Of a stretch of DNA of 64,000 nt, positions 1 to 9,181 are shown piece after piece (the first letter of the stretch is position 1; every line of letters starts with the position of its first letter). The translations under genes were made by a program, and so were the position numbers. The stretch is taken from positions 1 through 64,000 of the forward strand of contig LFMX01000005.1 of NCBI GenBank assembly GCA_001184405.1. Reading direction: 5' to 3'. Origin of the DNA: Candidatus Burkholderia humilis. GTDB lineage: Bacteria > Pseudomonadota > Gammaproteobacteria > Burkholderiales > Burkholderiaceae. The notes under the pieces were generated by a model, which saw only the letters and a list, made by a program, of their open reading frames with translations, was not told the DNA's origin and searched no databases.

Positions 1-261
1 GCCATTCATCCCGTGCTCGGGCTCACCATGCTGCTGACGTGGTTGATCATCGCGTTCTTCTTTCGCTATTCGTCGCTGGCGGCGCTCGTCGCGGCGATGT
101 TCGCGCCGTTCTTTCAGGTGTTTCTGTTCGGGCCGAGCCACGTTTCCATCGCCGTGCTGGTGATGAGTCTGCTGCTCATCTGGCGACATCGCGGGAATAT
201 TTCGAAGCTGTTGGCGGGCAAGGAAAGCCGCATTGGCGAGAAAAAGAAGGCGGCGCAGTAA
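1..261 (+). CDS. plsY: PlsY glycerol-3-phosphate acyltransferase, C-terminal part
   Basis: The frame is open from base 1, so the start lies upstream of the window; 86 residues are visible. They contain hydrophobic segments, the GPSHVSIAVLVMSLLLIWRHRGNI block, and a basic lysine-rich tail. PlsY is an inner-membrane enzyme that moves the acyl group of acyl-phosphate onto glycerol-3-phosphate, the first step of phospholipid synthesis. The tail-to-tail position with yajQ, followed by murB, fits what I know of Burkholderia chromosomes. The 3' part is intact. Confidence 0.88.
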   Translation, partial: AIHPVLGLTMLLTWLIIAFFFRYSSLAALVAAMFAPFFQVFLFGPSHVSIAVLVMSLLLIWRHRGNISKLLAGKESRIGEKKKAAQ

Positions 262-264
262 AGC

Positions 265-303
265 AAAAAGCCGTTCCGGCTTCAATACCGGAACGGCTTT
301 TTT
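265..303. terminator. Rho-independent terminator between plsY and yajQ
   Basis: A perfect 9-bp stem (CCGTTCCGG / CCGGAACGG) with an 8-nt loop is preceded by A5 and followed by a T-run. The A-run and T-run flank the stem on both sides, so it can work in both directions for the convergent genes plsY and yajQ. Confidence 0.9.
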
Positions 304-327
304 GCGCCTGAAACGCGCGATAAACGC

Positions 328-813
328 TTAATCGCGGAAATTGTTGAAGTCGAGCGGCGTGTCCGTCACTTCCTTTTTCAACAGCGCGATGGCGCCTTGC
401 AGATCATCACGCTTCGCGCCTTGCACGCGCACCGAGTCGCCCTGAATGCTCGCCTGCACCTTGATCTTGCTGTCCTTCACGATCTTGACGATCTTCTTCG
501 CCAGATCGCCCGACACGCCTTTCTTCACCGTGACGACCTGCTTCAGCTTGTCGCCGCCGATCTTTTCCTGCTTGCCGTAGTCGAGAAACCGCACGTCGAC
601 ACTGCGCTTGGCCAGCTTGTTCAGTAGAACGTCCTTCACCTGGCCGAGCTTGAAATCGTCGTCGGCGTAGAGCGTGAGTTCGCGCTCCTTTTGCTCGACG
701 CGGGAATCCGAACCCTTGAAGTCGAAGCGCGTCGAGATTTCCTTGTTGGATTGCTCGATGGCGTTCTTCACTTCGATCATGTTTGCTTCGCTGACGACGT
801 CAAACGATGGCAT
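328..813 (-). CDS. yajQ: YajQ family cyclic-di-GMP-binding protein
   Basis: The gene encodes 161 residues, the normal length of the UPF0234/YajQ family. It starts with MPSFDVVSE and keeps the hallmark block [12 protein letters not shown] near residues 30-42. A second block, [20 protein letters not shown], lies near the C terminus. YajQ proteins have two RNA-binding-like folds; some members bind cyclic di-GMP or nucleic acid, but the role in this organism is not evident from sequence. The gene is convergent with plsY and divergent from murB. It is intact, with a purine-rich stretch just upstream of the ATG. Confidence 0.93.
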   Translation of the reverse strand: MPSFDVVSEANMIEVKNAIEQSNKEISTRFDFKGSDSRVEQKERELTLYADDDFKLGQVKDVLLNKLAKRSVDVRFLDYGKQEKIGGDKLKQVVTVKKGVSGDLAKKIVKIVKDSKIKVQASIQGDSVRVQGAKRDDLQGAIALLKKEVTDTPLDFNNFRD

Positions 814-911
814 CTTTCTTTCTCCCTAACTGAGGCGGGCGCGCGTCGGACGCGGCTCGCGCAATCGCTATAATCACGGACCTGACGTCATTGTACCGAC
901 GCGTTTCATTC

Positions 912-1928
912 ATGTCGCTTCAGCTTCTCACCGATTTCTCGCTCCTTCCCCGTAACACGTTCGGTTTCAATGTGCGCGCGCGTTACGCCATGCGCATCGA
1001 TTCCGTCGATGCAGCCGTTTCGCTGGCGAACGATGCGCGCATCGCCGATGTGCCGCAACTCGTGCTCGGCGGCGGCAGCAATATCGTGCTGACGCGCGAT
1101 TTCGATGGCGTCGCGCTGATCGTGGGCATCGCCGGAAAACGGGTGATCGCCGAAGACGACGATGCGTGGTTCGTCGAAGCCGGCGCGGGCGGGAATTGGC
1201 ACGATTTCGTCGCGTGGACGCTCGCGCAAGGCATACCGGGCCTCGAAAATCTCGCGCTGATTCCGGGCACGGTTGGCGCCGCGCCGATCCAGAACATCGG
1301 CGCGTACGGGCTCGAAATGGGCGAGCGTTTCGAGCGGCTGCACGCGGTCGAACTGGCGACGGGCGCGCGCATCGAATTCGATCGTGAAACGTGCGCGTTT
1401 GGTTATCGCGACAGTTTTTTCAAGCGGGAAGGGCGCGGGCGTTTCATGATCACGTCGGTCGTGTTCCAGCTGCCGAAAGCGTGGATGCCGCACGCGGATT
1501 ACGCGGATGTCGCGCGTGCGCTCGCAGGCGATGCCCGCCAGGACGCGCAAGCCATTTTCGATGCCGTCGTCGCCGCGCGCCGCGCCAAGCTGCCCGACTG
1601 GACAAAGCTCGGCAATGCGGGCAGTTTCTTCAAGAATCCGGTAATTGGCAGCGCGGCGTTCGAAGCGCTGCAAGCGCGCGAACTCGGCGTTGTCTCGTAT
1701 CCGCAAGCCGATGGCCAAGTGAAGCTCGCAGCGGGCTGGCTGATCGATCAGTGCGGCTGGAAGGGGCGCGGCATCGGCGGTGCGGCGGTGCACGACCGGC
1801 AGGCGCTGGTGCTGGTGAATCGCGGCGGCGCGACGGGCGCGCAAGTGCTCGAACTCGCCGAAGCGATCAAGCGCGATGTGCTCGCGCGCTTCGGCGTCGA
1901 ACTGGAAATGGAACCGGTCTGTCTTTGA
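912..1928 (+). CDS. murB: UDP-N-acetylenolpyruvoylglucosamine reductase MurB
   Basis: MurB is the FAD/NADPH enzyme that reduces UDP-GlcNAc-enolpyruvate to UDP-MurNAc in peptidoglycan precursor synthesis in the cytoplasm. The FAD-binding blocks [10 protein letters not shown] and [17 protein letters not shown] and the catalytic-serine region [10 protein letters not shown] are all present. The C-terminal [22 protein letters not shown] block is of the type I (E. coli-like) form. An upstream in-frame start at 891 is possible, but [12 protein letters not shown] at 912 matches the usual MurB N terminus. About 338 residues, intact. Confidence 0.95.
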   Translation: MSLQLLTDFSLLPRNTFGFNVRARYAMRIDSVDAAVSLANDARIADVPQLVLGGGSNIVLTRDFDGVALIVGIAGKRVIAEDDDAWFVEAGAGGNWHDFVAWTLAQGIPGLENLALIPGTVGAAPIQNIGAYGLEMGERFERLHAVELATGARIEFDRETCAFGYRDSFFKREGRGRFMITSVVFQLPKAWMPHADYADVARALAGDARQDAQAIFDAVVAARRAKLPDWTKLGNAGSFFKNPVIGSAAFEALQARELGVVSYPQADGQVKLAAGWLIDQCGWKGRGIGGAAVHDRQALVLVNRGGATGAQVLELAEAIKRDVLARFGVELEMEPVCL

Positions 1929-1933
1929 AAGCG

Positions 1934-1956
1934 AAAAGCCCGCCGATGCGGTTTTT
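1934..1956 (+). terminator. Weak terminator downstream of murB
   Basis: A short hairpin (CCGC / GCGG, 4-nt loop) has A4 on its left and T5 on its right just after the murB stop. The stem is short, so termination may be inefficient or the structure partly decayed. Confidence 0.55.
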
Positions 1957-2039
1957 ATCTGTGCGCTGAGCATGCGCAACAGCTTGGGGGGGGGTGCGAG
2001 TCCCCTGTCCAACCTGATGGTGGTGAAGGGCTAGTGAAA

Positions 2040-2165
2040 CGCAAGGGCGTCGTCGCGAGGCGGGGTCTGAAGGACTTCCGGCGGCTGCGCATCCGCTTCG
2101 AGCGCCTAGCCTTCATTCACGAAGCTTTCCTCAAGCTCGCCTGCTGCATCATCTGCTGGCGATAA
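2040..2165 (+). mobile_element. 3' fragment of an IS5-family transposase
   Basis: Frame 2064-2165 encodes a block beginning GLKDFRRLRIRFERLAFI and ending in CCIICWR. This is the usual C-terminal block of IS5-group DDE transposases. It is followed by bases resembling the IS terminal region. The DDE core and 5' end are missing. A run of nine G residues lies just upstream (1986-1994). The fragment sits exactly where murB-linked chromosome changes to the defence-type island, so it probably marks the left junction. Confidence 0.65.
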
Positions 2166-2195
2166 CTTCAAAAGTCATTCTGTTAAAGCTTCTTA

Positions 2196-3945
2196 GTGCA
2201 CTTGTTGATTCTTTGTCGAGCAGTTCAGGCGGAAGTCGTGAGCGTCGACTCTGAGATTCTGCCGGCGCGACTTCGCGCGTTCACGCTCAGCGCGCTAGAG
2301 GTGCTCTCAACCGCGCAACTGACGCTCGCCCGACTGCAGGAAGACTACCAGAGCATCGTTGAGACTGGCTTGGCGGGTCGCGATCCCGACGTTTCCGTCG
2401 TGATGAAGACGTTGAACGATGCGGGGATCCGCAGCGTTCGATCCTTCGCGCAGTATCTGGCCGAGGCCACTACCGGACAAAGAGCAAGCGAGGGCCCTCG
2501 TGATGAGCGATCCGGCGAGGTTCCTGGGCGTAACCGTGCCAAAGGACGCGCTGGCACAGGCGAAGGAGGTACTGTCCAAATTTTCGCTGCAGCTTAATCG
2601 TCCGGTAATCGTATCGGAGTATAGCGTTACTGAGGCTCAAGCTCGTGCAGACGGGTTCACCGTTCCTGCCGGCAACGATAGTGCATATAGCAAACCGGCG
2701 GCGCTCGAGCGAGCAAAGTGGCTTTCGACCGCGATTGACACCGCATCTCAAAAGTGGGTGAGGCGAAGCGGGTCTACGACCAGGCAGTCGTTGTCCAGGA
2801 AAAGCTGAGGGCGTATCTGGCCGCATTTGGGGAGGGAAGGCTCGATGCGCTCAAAACGCGGCAATTCCATGTACGTGAGCAGACGGAGGGGCTGCAAGCA
2901 GAGCTGCAAAGTGTCAGCCGTCAGATGGAGACGCTGAGCGTTCAGCAGATTGAGCTGGCCGCTCAGGTTCGATCGACAGAAGATCGTTGCCGGGCACTCT
3001 CCGAACAGCGCAAGAGCGTGGTTTCTTATCTGGAAGCGTACGGGAATGCGGTGAACGAATGGCGACAACAGATGGAAGCGTCGGCGCGTGCACTTGCAGA
3101 CCTGGCAGCACAACGCGAACTTGTCGAAGCCAAAAGCGATGAATTCGAGCACAGCCGTCAGGCCTACTGGAACGAAGAGCAGGAGCTCAAGCGCAAGATT
3201 GAAGCACACGAGACCATCATTAAAAGCCTCGTTGCGAGTGACCCTGTGATCGATTCGCAGGTCGAGCTGGACTCAAATCCTCGGACGTTTCTCGCACTTG
3301 AGGCGGAGTACACCGATGCGCTTGCAGCCGTTCAGTCCGCTGAGTTGCAAACCACGGTACCGCTCACAATGCAAAGGGATAGTCGTCGCCGTGAAGTTGA
3401 GCGACTGGAGCGCGAATACGGCAAAAAGTTTCCCCCGTCACGTTGTGCGATAGCAGATGTCGAAGCGTTACTCGGGACTGGTATCGACGAGCGACTCGAC
3501 GATATTCTAAACAAACTCGTCCAGGCGAAAGATGGCGAACGCGCTGCGGCAATGACGCTACGCGCGAGCGGACCGAGTACACAGCGTTCCGGCGGAACAG
3601 ACGGTACGAAAACGCTGTGCCTGAGGAGGGCGCCGAATTGCTTGAAGACAGCGAGTTAGGCACGTGCTATACGGAACATTGGCGAATGGCCTCGGACCAA
3701 CAAGCAGAGGCGGGTGCATCGGCGGCGCAGACGAGCGTGTTTCGCGACGAGGCGGAGCGATTCTCGCACTCGCTGATGCGATGAAAATTCAACTCATCAT
3801 GGTGACCGGTATCAAGGAATATGAAACTTTGTCGGTCTTCAAGCGGTTCGTTCGTGCGAACAAGGTCCGTCAAAACCTCACGAAGCAACGCGAGGTAGTC
3901 GGAATCGTCGACTACCAGTTCAAGTCGCCGACGAGCGCTGCTTAG
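2196..3945 (+). pseudogene. jetC: Degraded SMC-like JetC (Wadjet) C-terminal half
   Basis: The coding signal jumps between frames. It runs in frame 3 to about 2470, then frame 1 (PDKEQARALVMSDPARFLGV, to about 2755), then frame 3 with a long coiled coil (about 2754-3540), then frame 2 (about 3545-3780). Frame 1 closes with MKIQLIMVTGIKEYETLS and stops at 3945. A long coiled coil, a C-terminal ATPase-like tail, and an immediately following JetD-like gene fit JetC, the SMC ATPase of the plasmid-cleaving Wadjet system. The N-terminal ATPase half, JetA and JetB are absent. MukB/MksB-type condensins are related alternatives. Confidence 0.6.
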
Positions 3946-3955
3946 GAGCAAACCG

Positions 3956-5188
3956 TTGCTTGAGACATTCTCTGAATGGCTTCGTACACAAGGGCGAAGC
4001 CAGATCGATCAAGCTGACTTCATGGAGGGCTACTATCACGTCTTCCATGAATACCGATCGGATGGACGCGTGCGGTTGAGGGTTATGGAGGCGCTGCAGA
4101 CATTGCAGCATTCGGGCGTGTTGCGGTTCCCTATCGGCGGGGTGGGATGGGACTCCACGGGCAATCCGCGTCTACCTCGCTGGGTCGTGGTGTCACGCCA
4201 GCGGCAGGCGAAGCGCGACTTTTCGTCGGTGAACTGGTTACCGGAACTCTCGTTCGCGGTCAACGTACTTCGCTCGTCTCAACTCGAAAAGCTGTGCGTG
4301 ATAAACTAATTCCTCATCGAAAGACGTGGGCAGCTTGCTGTACTGCTACCCTACCGCGAACGAGCTCTCGAGATATTTGGCGACGAGAAGGCGTTTGACG
4401 GAGCAGTCAAGGACGGGATACTTTTTGGCCAGATTCCGCTCACTGTTATTGGGGCCTGTGACCCTGAGCCTCCCTTCGCCAGGGAGGATTTCATGAATGT
4501 CATTGGTCCAATGCTAGTCCTTGAGAATCACCACACCTATTGGTCAATGCTGCAATGGAACCGTAAGGCTCGTCGATACCGGTCGATTGGCTTTGGAAGC
4601 AGTAACACCATTGTCAAGTCAGCTCGAGCGATGGTCGACGCATTGGCATTGAGCGGTGCTACTCATCTCGAGTATTTGGGCGATCTGGACCCTTCAGGCG
4701 TTTCTATCGCCGCAACGATCGATCGAAACTTGCACGCCGCGGGAGGGATCTCTCTCGTGCCGGCCAAGCTGTTCTATGAATGGTTGCTTGACCACGGCGT
4801 GCGCAGGCTTTTAACGGATGACAAGCGGGCGCCGATGAACGGATCGCTTGAGTAGTTCGACGGTACAATGCGCTCTGAGGTTGAGGTTCTCTTTGAGTCG
4901 CAATTCTGGATCCCGCAGGAGAGCCTGCCTCTTCGTGTGCTTCTCGAAGACATTGGGAAGAGCCGTCTTTGCGGATTTAGGCAGCGAACCATATTCCACA
5001 CGCCATACTTGACGGACGTCGCCACCCGTCGCCGGTTGATCTGCAGGATCGTGCGCCATTTGACTGTGCGTCATTTAGTTATTAGGCGCGTTCACGACTC
5101 ACTCAAGCGGACGGCCAGTGCGTCTTCGAACCAAGGAAAGCCGGAATTCACGCAAAGGTGTTTAGGGCAGAATCTTCATGTCATATAG
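3956..5188 (+). pseudogene. jetD: Degraded Wadjet nuclease subunit JetD
   Basis: One frame runs through the whole span but is broken by TAA at 4307 and TAG at 4853. The TTG start at 3956 has AGGA about 8 nt upstream and lies 10 nt after jetC. The Toprim-type motif HLEYLGDLDPSGVSIA (about residues 240-255) is the JetD signature. The C-terminal SEVEVLFESQFWIPQESLP follows the second stop and matches the acidic/Gln-rich end of the family. JetD is the topoVI-like nuclease that cuts small circular DNA. Restoring both stops gives about 400 residues, close to family length, so decay here is by point mutation. Confidence 0.7.
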
Positions 5189-5573
5189 AGGCATATATCC
5201 CGTAAGTAGCTCGAAGCCCAGACGGGGCCAAAGCGCGAACCCGTCAAGAATTGACTTTCGAAAAACGCAATTGAGATTCAATAAGCGCAGCGTTGCGCCG
5301 ACTCCGAAAATCGTGATGATATTCGAACATCGACTCATATTAAAATGACTGTCCTGACGAATTGCGCGAGCGGCTTTGTCAAGGGGCTGGCCGTTTTTTG
5401 TGAAGTGGAAGCGATGGTGACTTTTGATTTATTGCGAGCGAATGACCTGACTGTCGCAGCGAGCCCTCCATCGACCCGTCGCCTAAATTTTCGACGGTTA
5501 GATGATATTTGTCATGCTTTGATCCTCCAATCCGTCTCGTTTCTGGAAGTTTTGCACGTATCCGGAGAACAAG
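5189..5573. other. Intergenic region upstream of the Fur-like gene
   Basis: This stretch is more AT-rich than the core. I see no coding signal I trust and no recognisable RNA. The promoter of the downstream Fur-family gene presumably lies in its last 150 bp; a TCATATTAAAATG stretch near 5335-5347 is a possible minus-10 region. Confidence 0.3.
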
Positions 5574-6020
5574 ATGACCCATACTGAAGAAAGCACGCAA
5601 CCTACGTCTAAACGTGCTAACCTTTACTTAGCAATACTACGTGTATTTGAGGCGAGTTCAGAATCCTCGTTTATTGGCGACGAGGCTCGGCGACAAATTC
5701 GCGCTAGCGGAGAAAGCATCGACCCTGCTGCACTTCTTGAGGCGCTGACCACTTTAAAAGAGGCGGGACTGCTAAGGTCGACACGCTTGATGTCAGGCGG
5801 CGTTGCCGATGAGACTACGGATGGCCTGCTGCACGATCGCCTATCGTGTACGCTGTGTGGGTTCGCTCAACGGTTTGAAGACCACGTGCTTCATGAATGC
5901 CGGAAACGAATTGCAAGGGAATACGGGTTTGAAGTCGGAGATGCAATGCAGGTCATATATGCGCACTGCCTGAGGCCAGACTGTTCACACTTCCGTCACC
6001 GAACTTTGACTCTGATGTGA
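5574..6020 (+). CDS. Fur-family transcriptional regulator, divergent member
   Basis: The gene encodes 148 residues. The N-terminal half has a winged-helix pattern (ILRVFEASSE ... LTTLKEAGLLRSTRL). The C-terminal half has the Fur dimerisation and metal pattern: HDRLSCTLCGFAQRFED, then GFEVGDAMQVIYAHCLRPDC, giving two cysteine pairs for structural zinc. The usual HDH metal motif reads HDR, so metal sensing may be altered. The N terminus is diverged from ordinary Fur. The gene is intact within an otherwise decayed island. Its target is not obvious from context. Confidence 0.7.
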   Translation: MTHTEESTQPTSKRANLYLAILRVFEASSESSFIGDEARRQIRASGESIDPAALLEALTTLKEAGLLRSTRLMSGGVADETTDGLLHDRLSCTLCGFAQRFEDHVLHECRKRIAREYGFEVGDAMQVIYAHCLRPDCSHFRHRTLTLM

Positions 6021-6126
6021 AACTTGATGATAGCGATGAGCAGAATCCCGGTCAATTCAGTTAATCTAACCGGTTCCACGGAGATTTCCCATAACCGTTG
6101 AAGTAACACACCTTGAGGCATGACCG

Positions 6127-6166
6127 TGCGTGATCAGCTGAGTCACGCATTGAGTTGAGTCACGCA
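6127..6166. repeat. Inverted plus direct repeat of TCACGCA
   Basis: TGCGTGA (6127-6133) is followed by TCACGCA at 6143-6149 and again at 6160-6166. The first two form a hairpin with a 9-nt loop; the last two are direct repeats with a 17-bp period. It could be a transcription factor site or a decayed transposon end. It lies in a 310-bp gene-free stretch after the Fur-like gene. Confidence 0.5.
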
Positions 6167-6332
6167 TCGATCACGATTGCAGCGGTCTACCTAAATTGCT
6201 TCGCGCCAAACGAGAACGTGCATGAGGAGACTCTGCCGCGTCTTTAATGCTGCAGCGCCGGCTTGAGTTCGCAAAAGATGTGTGCATCTTGCGCGGAATT
6301 GCCTGGGGCGCCGGGACTGCCTGTTTCGAACT

Positions 6333-6662
6333 TCAGGGCTTCGCCGGTGCTTCCGATTGCTTGAAGCGATCGATTGAGACCACGGGACCGCTTACAACAT
6401 GCATACTGACCAGACTTTCGGCCGGTCGCGGGTGATTTGCGATAGCAAGAATACCGAGTGTGGCGACGAGCCCGCATCCCGTGGCAGCAGCGATCCACCT
6501 AGCTCCGTTGGCTCGAGGCCATTGTTTTGATGACGCAGGCAAGCTCGTAGGTTTATCGCCAGAATTGTCTTGAAGGGCGACAAAAGCGTCTTTGCACCGC
6601 CAGCAAGCGGACGAAGCCTTACTTGCTTCAGCGCCACAGTTCTCGCAAAAAATCGATGACAT
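6333..6662 (-). CDS. Zinc-ribbon single-pass membrane protein
   Basis: I chose MSSIFCENCGAEASKASSAC as the N terminus because the four-cysteine ribbon (CENC ... CWRC) normally starts within the first ten residues; an upstream start at 6737 would add an unlikely Arg-rich leader. The protein has about 109 residues: zinc ribbon, Ser/Pro linker, one membrane segment (WIAAATGCGLVATLGILAIA) and a short outer tail. Such proteins are common and of unknown function. Confidence 0.6.
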   Translation of the reverse strand: MSSIFCENCGAEASKASSACWRCKDAFVALQDNSGDKPTSLPASSKQWPRANGARWIAAATGCGLVATLGILAIANHPRPAESLVSMHVVSGPVVSIDRFKQSEAPAKP

Positions 6663-6801
6663 GTCTCGGATACACAAGTGATTCTCGTCTTTATATCGAC
6701 AAGTCACTCGGCGTTCTTTAACGCCTTCACAATCCAAGCTCTGATACCGTCGCTGGCTAATGCCTACATTGCCGCATACGCTAGTTTTTTGCTAGCGAGC
6801 A

Positions 6802-7076
6802 CTATCTGGTACGGACGCGAACTTCGCTCTTAGAAGCCAGCGAATGGGGCAGTTTCACCGGTTGTTCACCGACCACAATTAAGGATGCACCGTCGTTTTT
6901 CAATGTGCGATAGGCCTAGTCTGGATGAATCTCTCTTGCGCTTTGCGTTGCTTCAGCGACGGCGATCACCTCCGCTCGGCAGTTGGCGAATCTGACAACC
7001 CAGCCTCGAGCCGCTCCGCACGCGCCATCGCAATCTGCCAACCGGCACCGTCTGACCGAACGACAATTTCCCGCAC
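6802..7076 (-). pseudogene. Decayed small gene resembling DUF2188-type proteins
   Basis: From a GTG at 7076 the frame reads REIVVRSDGAGWQIAMARAE. A second block, LKNDGASLIVVGEQPVKLPH, lies in another frame and ends at TAG 6804-6802. The beginning (residue pattern V-R-x-D-G-x-G-W) and the later G-x-S-L-x-V segment resemble the small DUF2188 fold, joined here only by assuming frameshifts. This is inference from spacing and residue pattern. Confidence 0.35.
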
Positions 7077-7330
7077 TGCGAGGTACGGGATAAGTTTATT
7101 CAGTGCGCGTCTTCGTGCAATTCACACGCCGTTAATACGACCGCTCTCAGGTTTTTACCCCATATCGCAATTATTTGTCAGATACAAAAGTCACCAAGAA
7201 CCGGAACTCGCTGATCAGCAAACGTTTGGCGCCTTTGCAACGCTTTGTTCGTGCATTCACCGTGCTAGCGGTAACTGACAAGCAGGTTTGCCGATGCAAC
7301 GATCAATTGTTATCAAACGCAGGGTGCGGG

Positions 7331-7531
7331 ATGAACTCAGTAGACAAAGCTCACGTCGCTGCGCATGCCAAGCGCATCGCGAAGATGGAGCAGGCCCTTG
7401 ATTGCGAATTGAAAAGGATTGAGCAAAAGCGTGAACGGCCATACTGGTACTACCCCGTGATGGCCATGATCGTCACGCTCATGGCCATCACGGAGGCCGT
7501 GATTTGGTTCGCCGTGCACCCCATTTTCTGA
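7331..7531 (+). CDS. Small membrane protein of unknown function
   Basis: I chose MNSVDKAHVAAH as start (a G-rich stretch lies just before it); a longer frame from 7175 lacks coding character. The 66 residues form a charged amphipathic helix (KRIAKMEQALDCELKRIEQK) followed by one membrane segment (YYPVMAMIVTLMAITEAVIW). Small helix-plus-TM proteins occur both as accessory defence subunits and as unrelated membrane peptides. I do not recognise the family. Confidence 0.5.
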   Translation: MNSVDKAHVAAHAKRIAKMEQALDCELKRIEQKRERPYWYYPVMAMIVTLMAITEAVIWFAVHPIF

Positions 7532-7853
7532 CTTGGCGATAGTCGCTGCCAGGATGGCGCCTCGCGCTCGGTATATTTTGTTTAAATTCGCGATCAACAG
7601 GCGTAGTCCTTGATCGTGGTTGGCGGCGAAGACGGTTCCTTCAGATTCGGCCGGGTTAGCCTATGCGGCCGAGTCCAACTTCGGTTTGTGCGGCATACAT
7701 GCTCCTTGGGCGTGTTGTGCTTTGAACACAAATACCGCACTGGTCACGACGATTCATGTCTTGCTTAATATTACTGTAATTTTGTCTGTTGGGAGAGGAG
7801 TGACTTTACATTGAGTTAACCTCAAGATGGAGGATATTGCCAAATGACGCGCC
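7532..7853. other. Intergenic, no recognised feature
   Basis: No frame in this stretch shows conserved-looking protein sequence. It separates the small membrane protein from the convergent Mrr-like nuclease gene. Confidence 0.3.
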
Positions 7854-8459
7854 TCATGGGGCGTCTGAAGTCGACATGTCGGTTGCCTTTACCTGATACT
7901 GTTCGATGATTCGCTGGTTATAGTCATCAAGATACGTTTGCAAGTCACGGCGTCCGACCAGCCGAACCCCTGCAGCGCCAGCGAGTTCAATTGCAGATCT
8001 CGTGAAGTACGAATTGGTGACCACCATGGTTTCATCACAACCATAGAAGCTTTTTGCAGAGACAGCTTCTTGTACTGCACCGTTGCCGACACTGCCTGAG
8101 TAGTTCTTCGCTTGGATGACGATTTTTTTGCCGAATCTGCTCACAAATAGGTCTGCGCCTTGATCGCCACTAAGCTTCGTCCCTTCGACATCATATCCTG
8201 CGGTTCGGAATAGCTCTCCCAGAAACGATTCGAAGTCGTATCCACTCATCGCATCAACGTGATACATCGTGACGAACCGAGTCGGGTCGAAGTTCTCCAG
8301 CTTGGTTGCCAGGCGTTGCACCAGGATGTCGAAGTGGATGTGTTCGCACGCGCGAAGCCAAGTTTGGACAGTCGACCATGGAAGCAGCGGGACACCGAAA
8401 CTTGCGGCGGCGCCATCAGAGTAGGCGAGCTCAGTGTGCCGAATATCGTTATCCCACAA
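7854..8459 (-). CDS. Mrr-like restriction endonuclease-fold protein
   Basis: Residues of about 70-170 form an Mrr_cat PD-(D/E)XK nuclease domain: GYDFESFLGELFRTAGYDVE, then DQGADLF (catalytic Asp) and IVIQAKNYSG (the QxK motif), then AVSAKSFYGCDETMVVTN. Mrr-type enzymes cut foreign, usually methylated, DNA. The listed start is TTG at 8459, but the same frame is open to 8528 and encodes plausible protein (SWIGEAGTSFRDDLSLFFYF) without ATG or GTG. The true N terminus was therefore probably lost or shifted. It lies 70 bp downstream of a zinc-ribbon gene on the same strand. Confidence 0.75.
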   Translation of the reverse strand: MWDNDIRHTELAYSDGAAASFGVPLLPWSTVQTWLRACEHIHFDILVQRLATKLENFDPTRFVTMYHVDAMSGYDFESFLGELFRTAGYDVEGTKLSGDQGADLFVSRFGKKIVIQAKNYSGSVGNGAVQEAVSAKSFYGCDETMVVTNSYFTRSAIELAGAAGVRLVGRRDLQTYLDDYNQRIIEQYQVKATDMSTSDAP

Positions 8460-8532
8460 GAAGTAGAAAAACAGGCTAAGGTCATCTCTAAAGCTCGTAC
8501 CGGCCTCGCCAATCCATGAGCGCGGAGATCAG

Positions 8533-9039
8533 TTAAGGACGCGCCGTCCACGTGTCGCGAAATCTCGTTGGAGAAACCCGATAGGCCGCGTTGAACCCAG
8601 TGGTGAGCAAAAGTTTTTCAAGCAGATGCGGCACTTCTTCGAGCTCTGTGAATCCTTTGCGAATCAGAACCTCTCTGAATAGTTCTCGATTAGAGTATGT
8701 CCCGTTGAAGCGAGCAGCCGGTGTGGCCGCGTCGTTGGACTCAGCTCGCTCATGTTTGATGGTGTGGAAGAAGTTGGCGAAATACGGTTTTCTGAGTTCA
8801 GAATACTTCTGCAACACGGCACGGAGCAAGTCATTGAGTTGTGCCTGCTCTTTCTTCCCGAGCAAGTCCTTGAGAAATCCTTTTGTCTGATACTGAAACT
8901 CGGGATAGAAGGACGGGTCAAGCGGCACCTGCTGGAGCGGCGGCGCCTGCTTACCGGCTTCCTGAGTGATAGCAGAGGAGCACCACGGGCACTTGGTTTC
9001 AAAAGATGTTTTGCGGCAAGAACTGCACGGGTAGATCAC
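8533..9039 (-). CDS. Zinc-ribbon protein of unknown function next to Mrr-like nuclease
   Basis: The gene encodes 168 residues. It starts with a CSSC ... CPWC zinc ribbon (residues 5-20), then a Pro/Gln linker and an alpha-helical C-terminal domain of about 120 residues (GFLKDLLGKKEQAQLNDLLR ... LIRKGFTELEEVPHLLEKLL). I do not recognise the helical domain. Its position directly upstream of the Mrr-like gene on the same strand suggests a partner or recognition component of a restriction-type module. That is inference from adjacency only. Confidence 0.6.
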   Translation of the reverse strand: MIYPCSSCRKTSFETKCPWCSSAITQEAGKQAPPLQQVPLDPSFYPEFQYQTKGFLKDLLGKKEQAQLNDLLRAVLQKYSELRKPYFANFFHTIKHERAESNDAATPAARFNGTYSNRELFREVLIRKGFTELEEVPHLLEKLLLTTGFNAAYRVSPTRFRDTWTARP

Positions 9040-9181
9040 GGTCCTTCTCCAAACTCAATCACATGCATTGCGAGGGGTATTCCGGTGTCCCTGGAACAGC
9101 GGCTTTGTCACCATTTAGATAAGCTACCGGTCGAAGACGCTCAAGATTGTGAGGCGCGAGATTGTTGCCTCTCGTGAGCGA

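Noticed and set aside
906-2012. 368-codon minus-strand frame opposite murB
   Set aside because: It is an antisense shadow of GC-rich coding DNA; murB on the plus strand has all family motifs and this frame has only Arg/Ala/Glu-rich noise.
1981-2035. Possible tRNA 3' half (TGCGAGTCCCCTGTCC)
   Set aside because: No matching acceptor, D or anticodon arms upstream; only a short T-arm-like phrase beside a G9 run.
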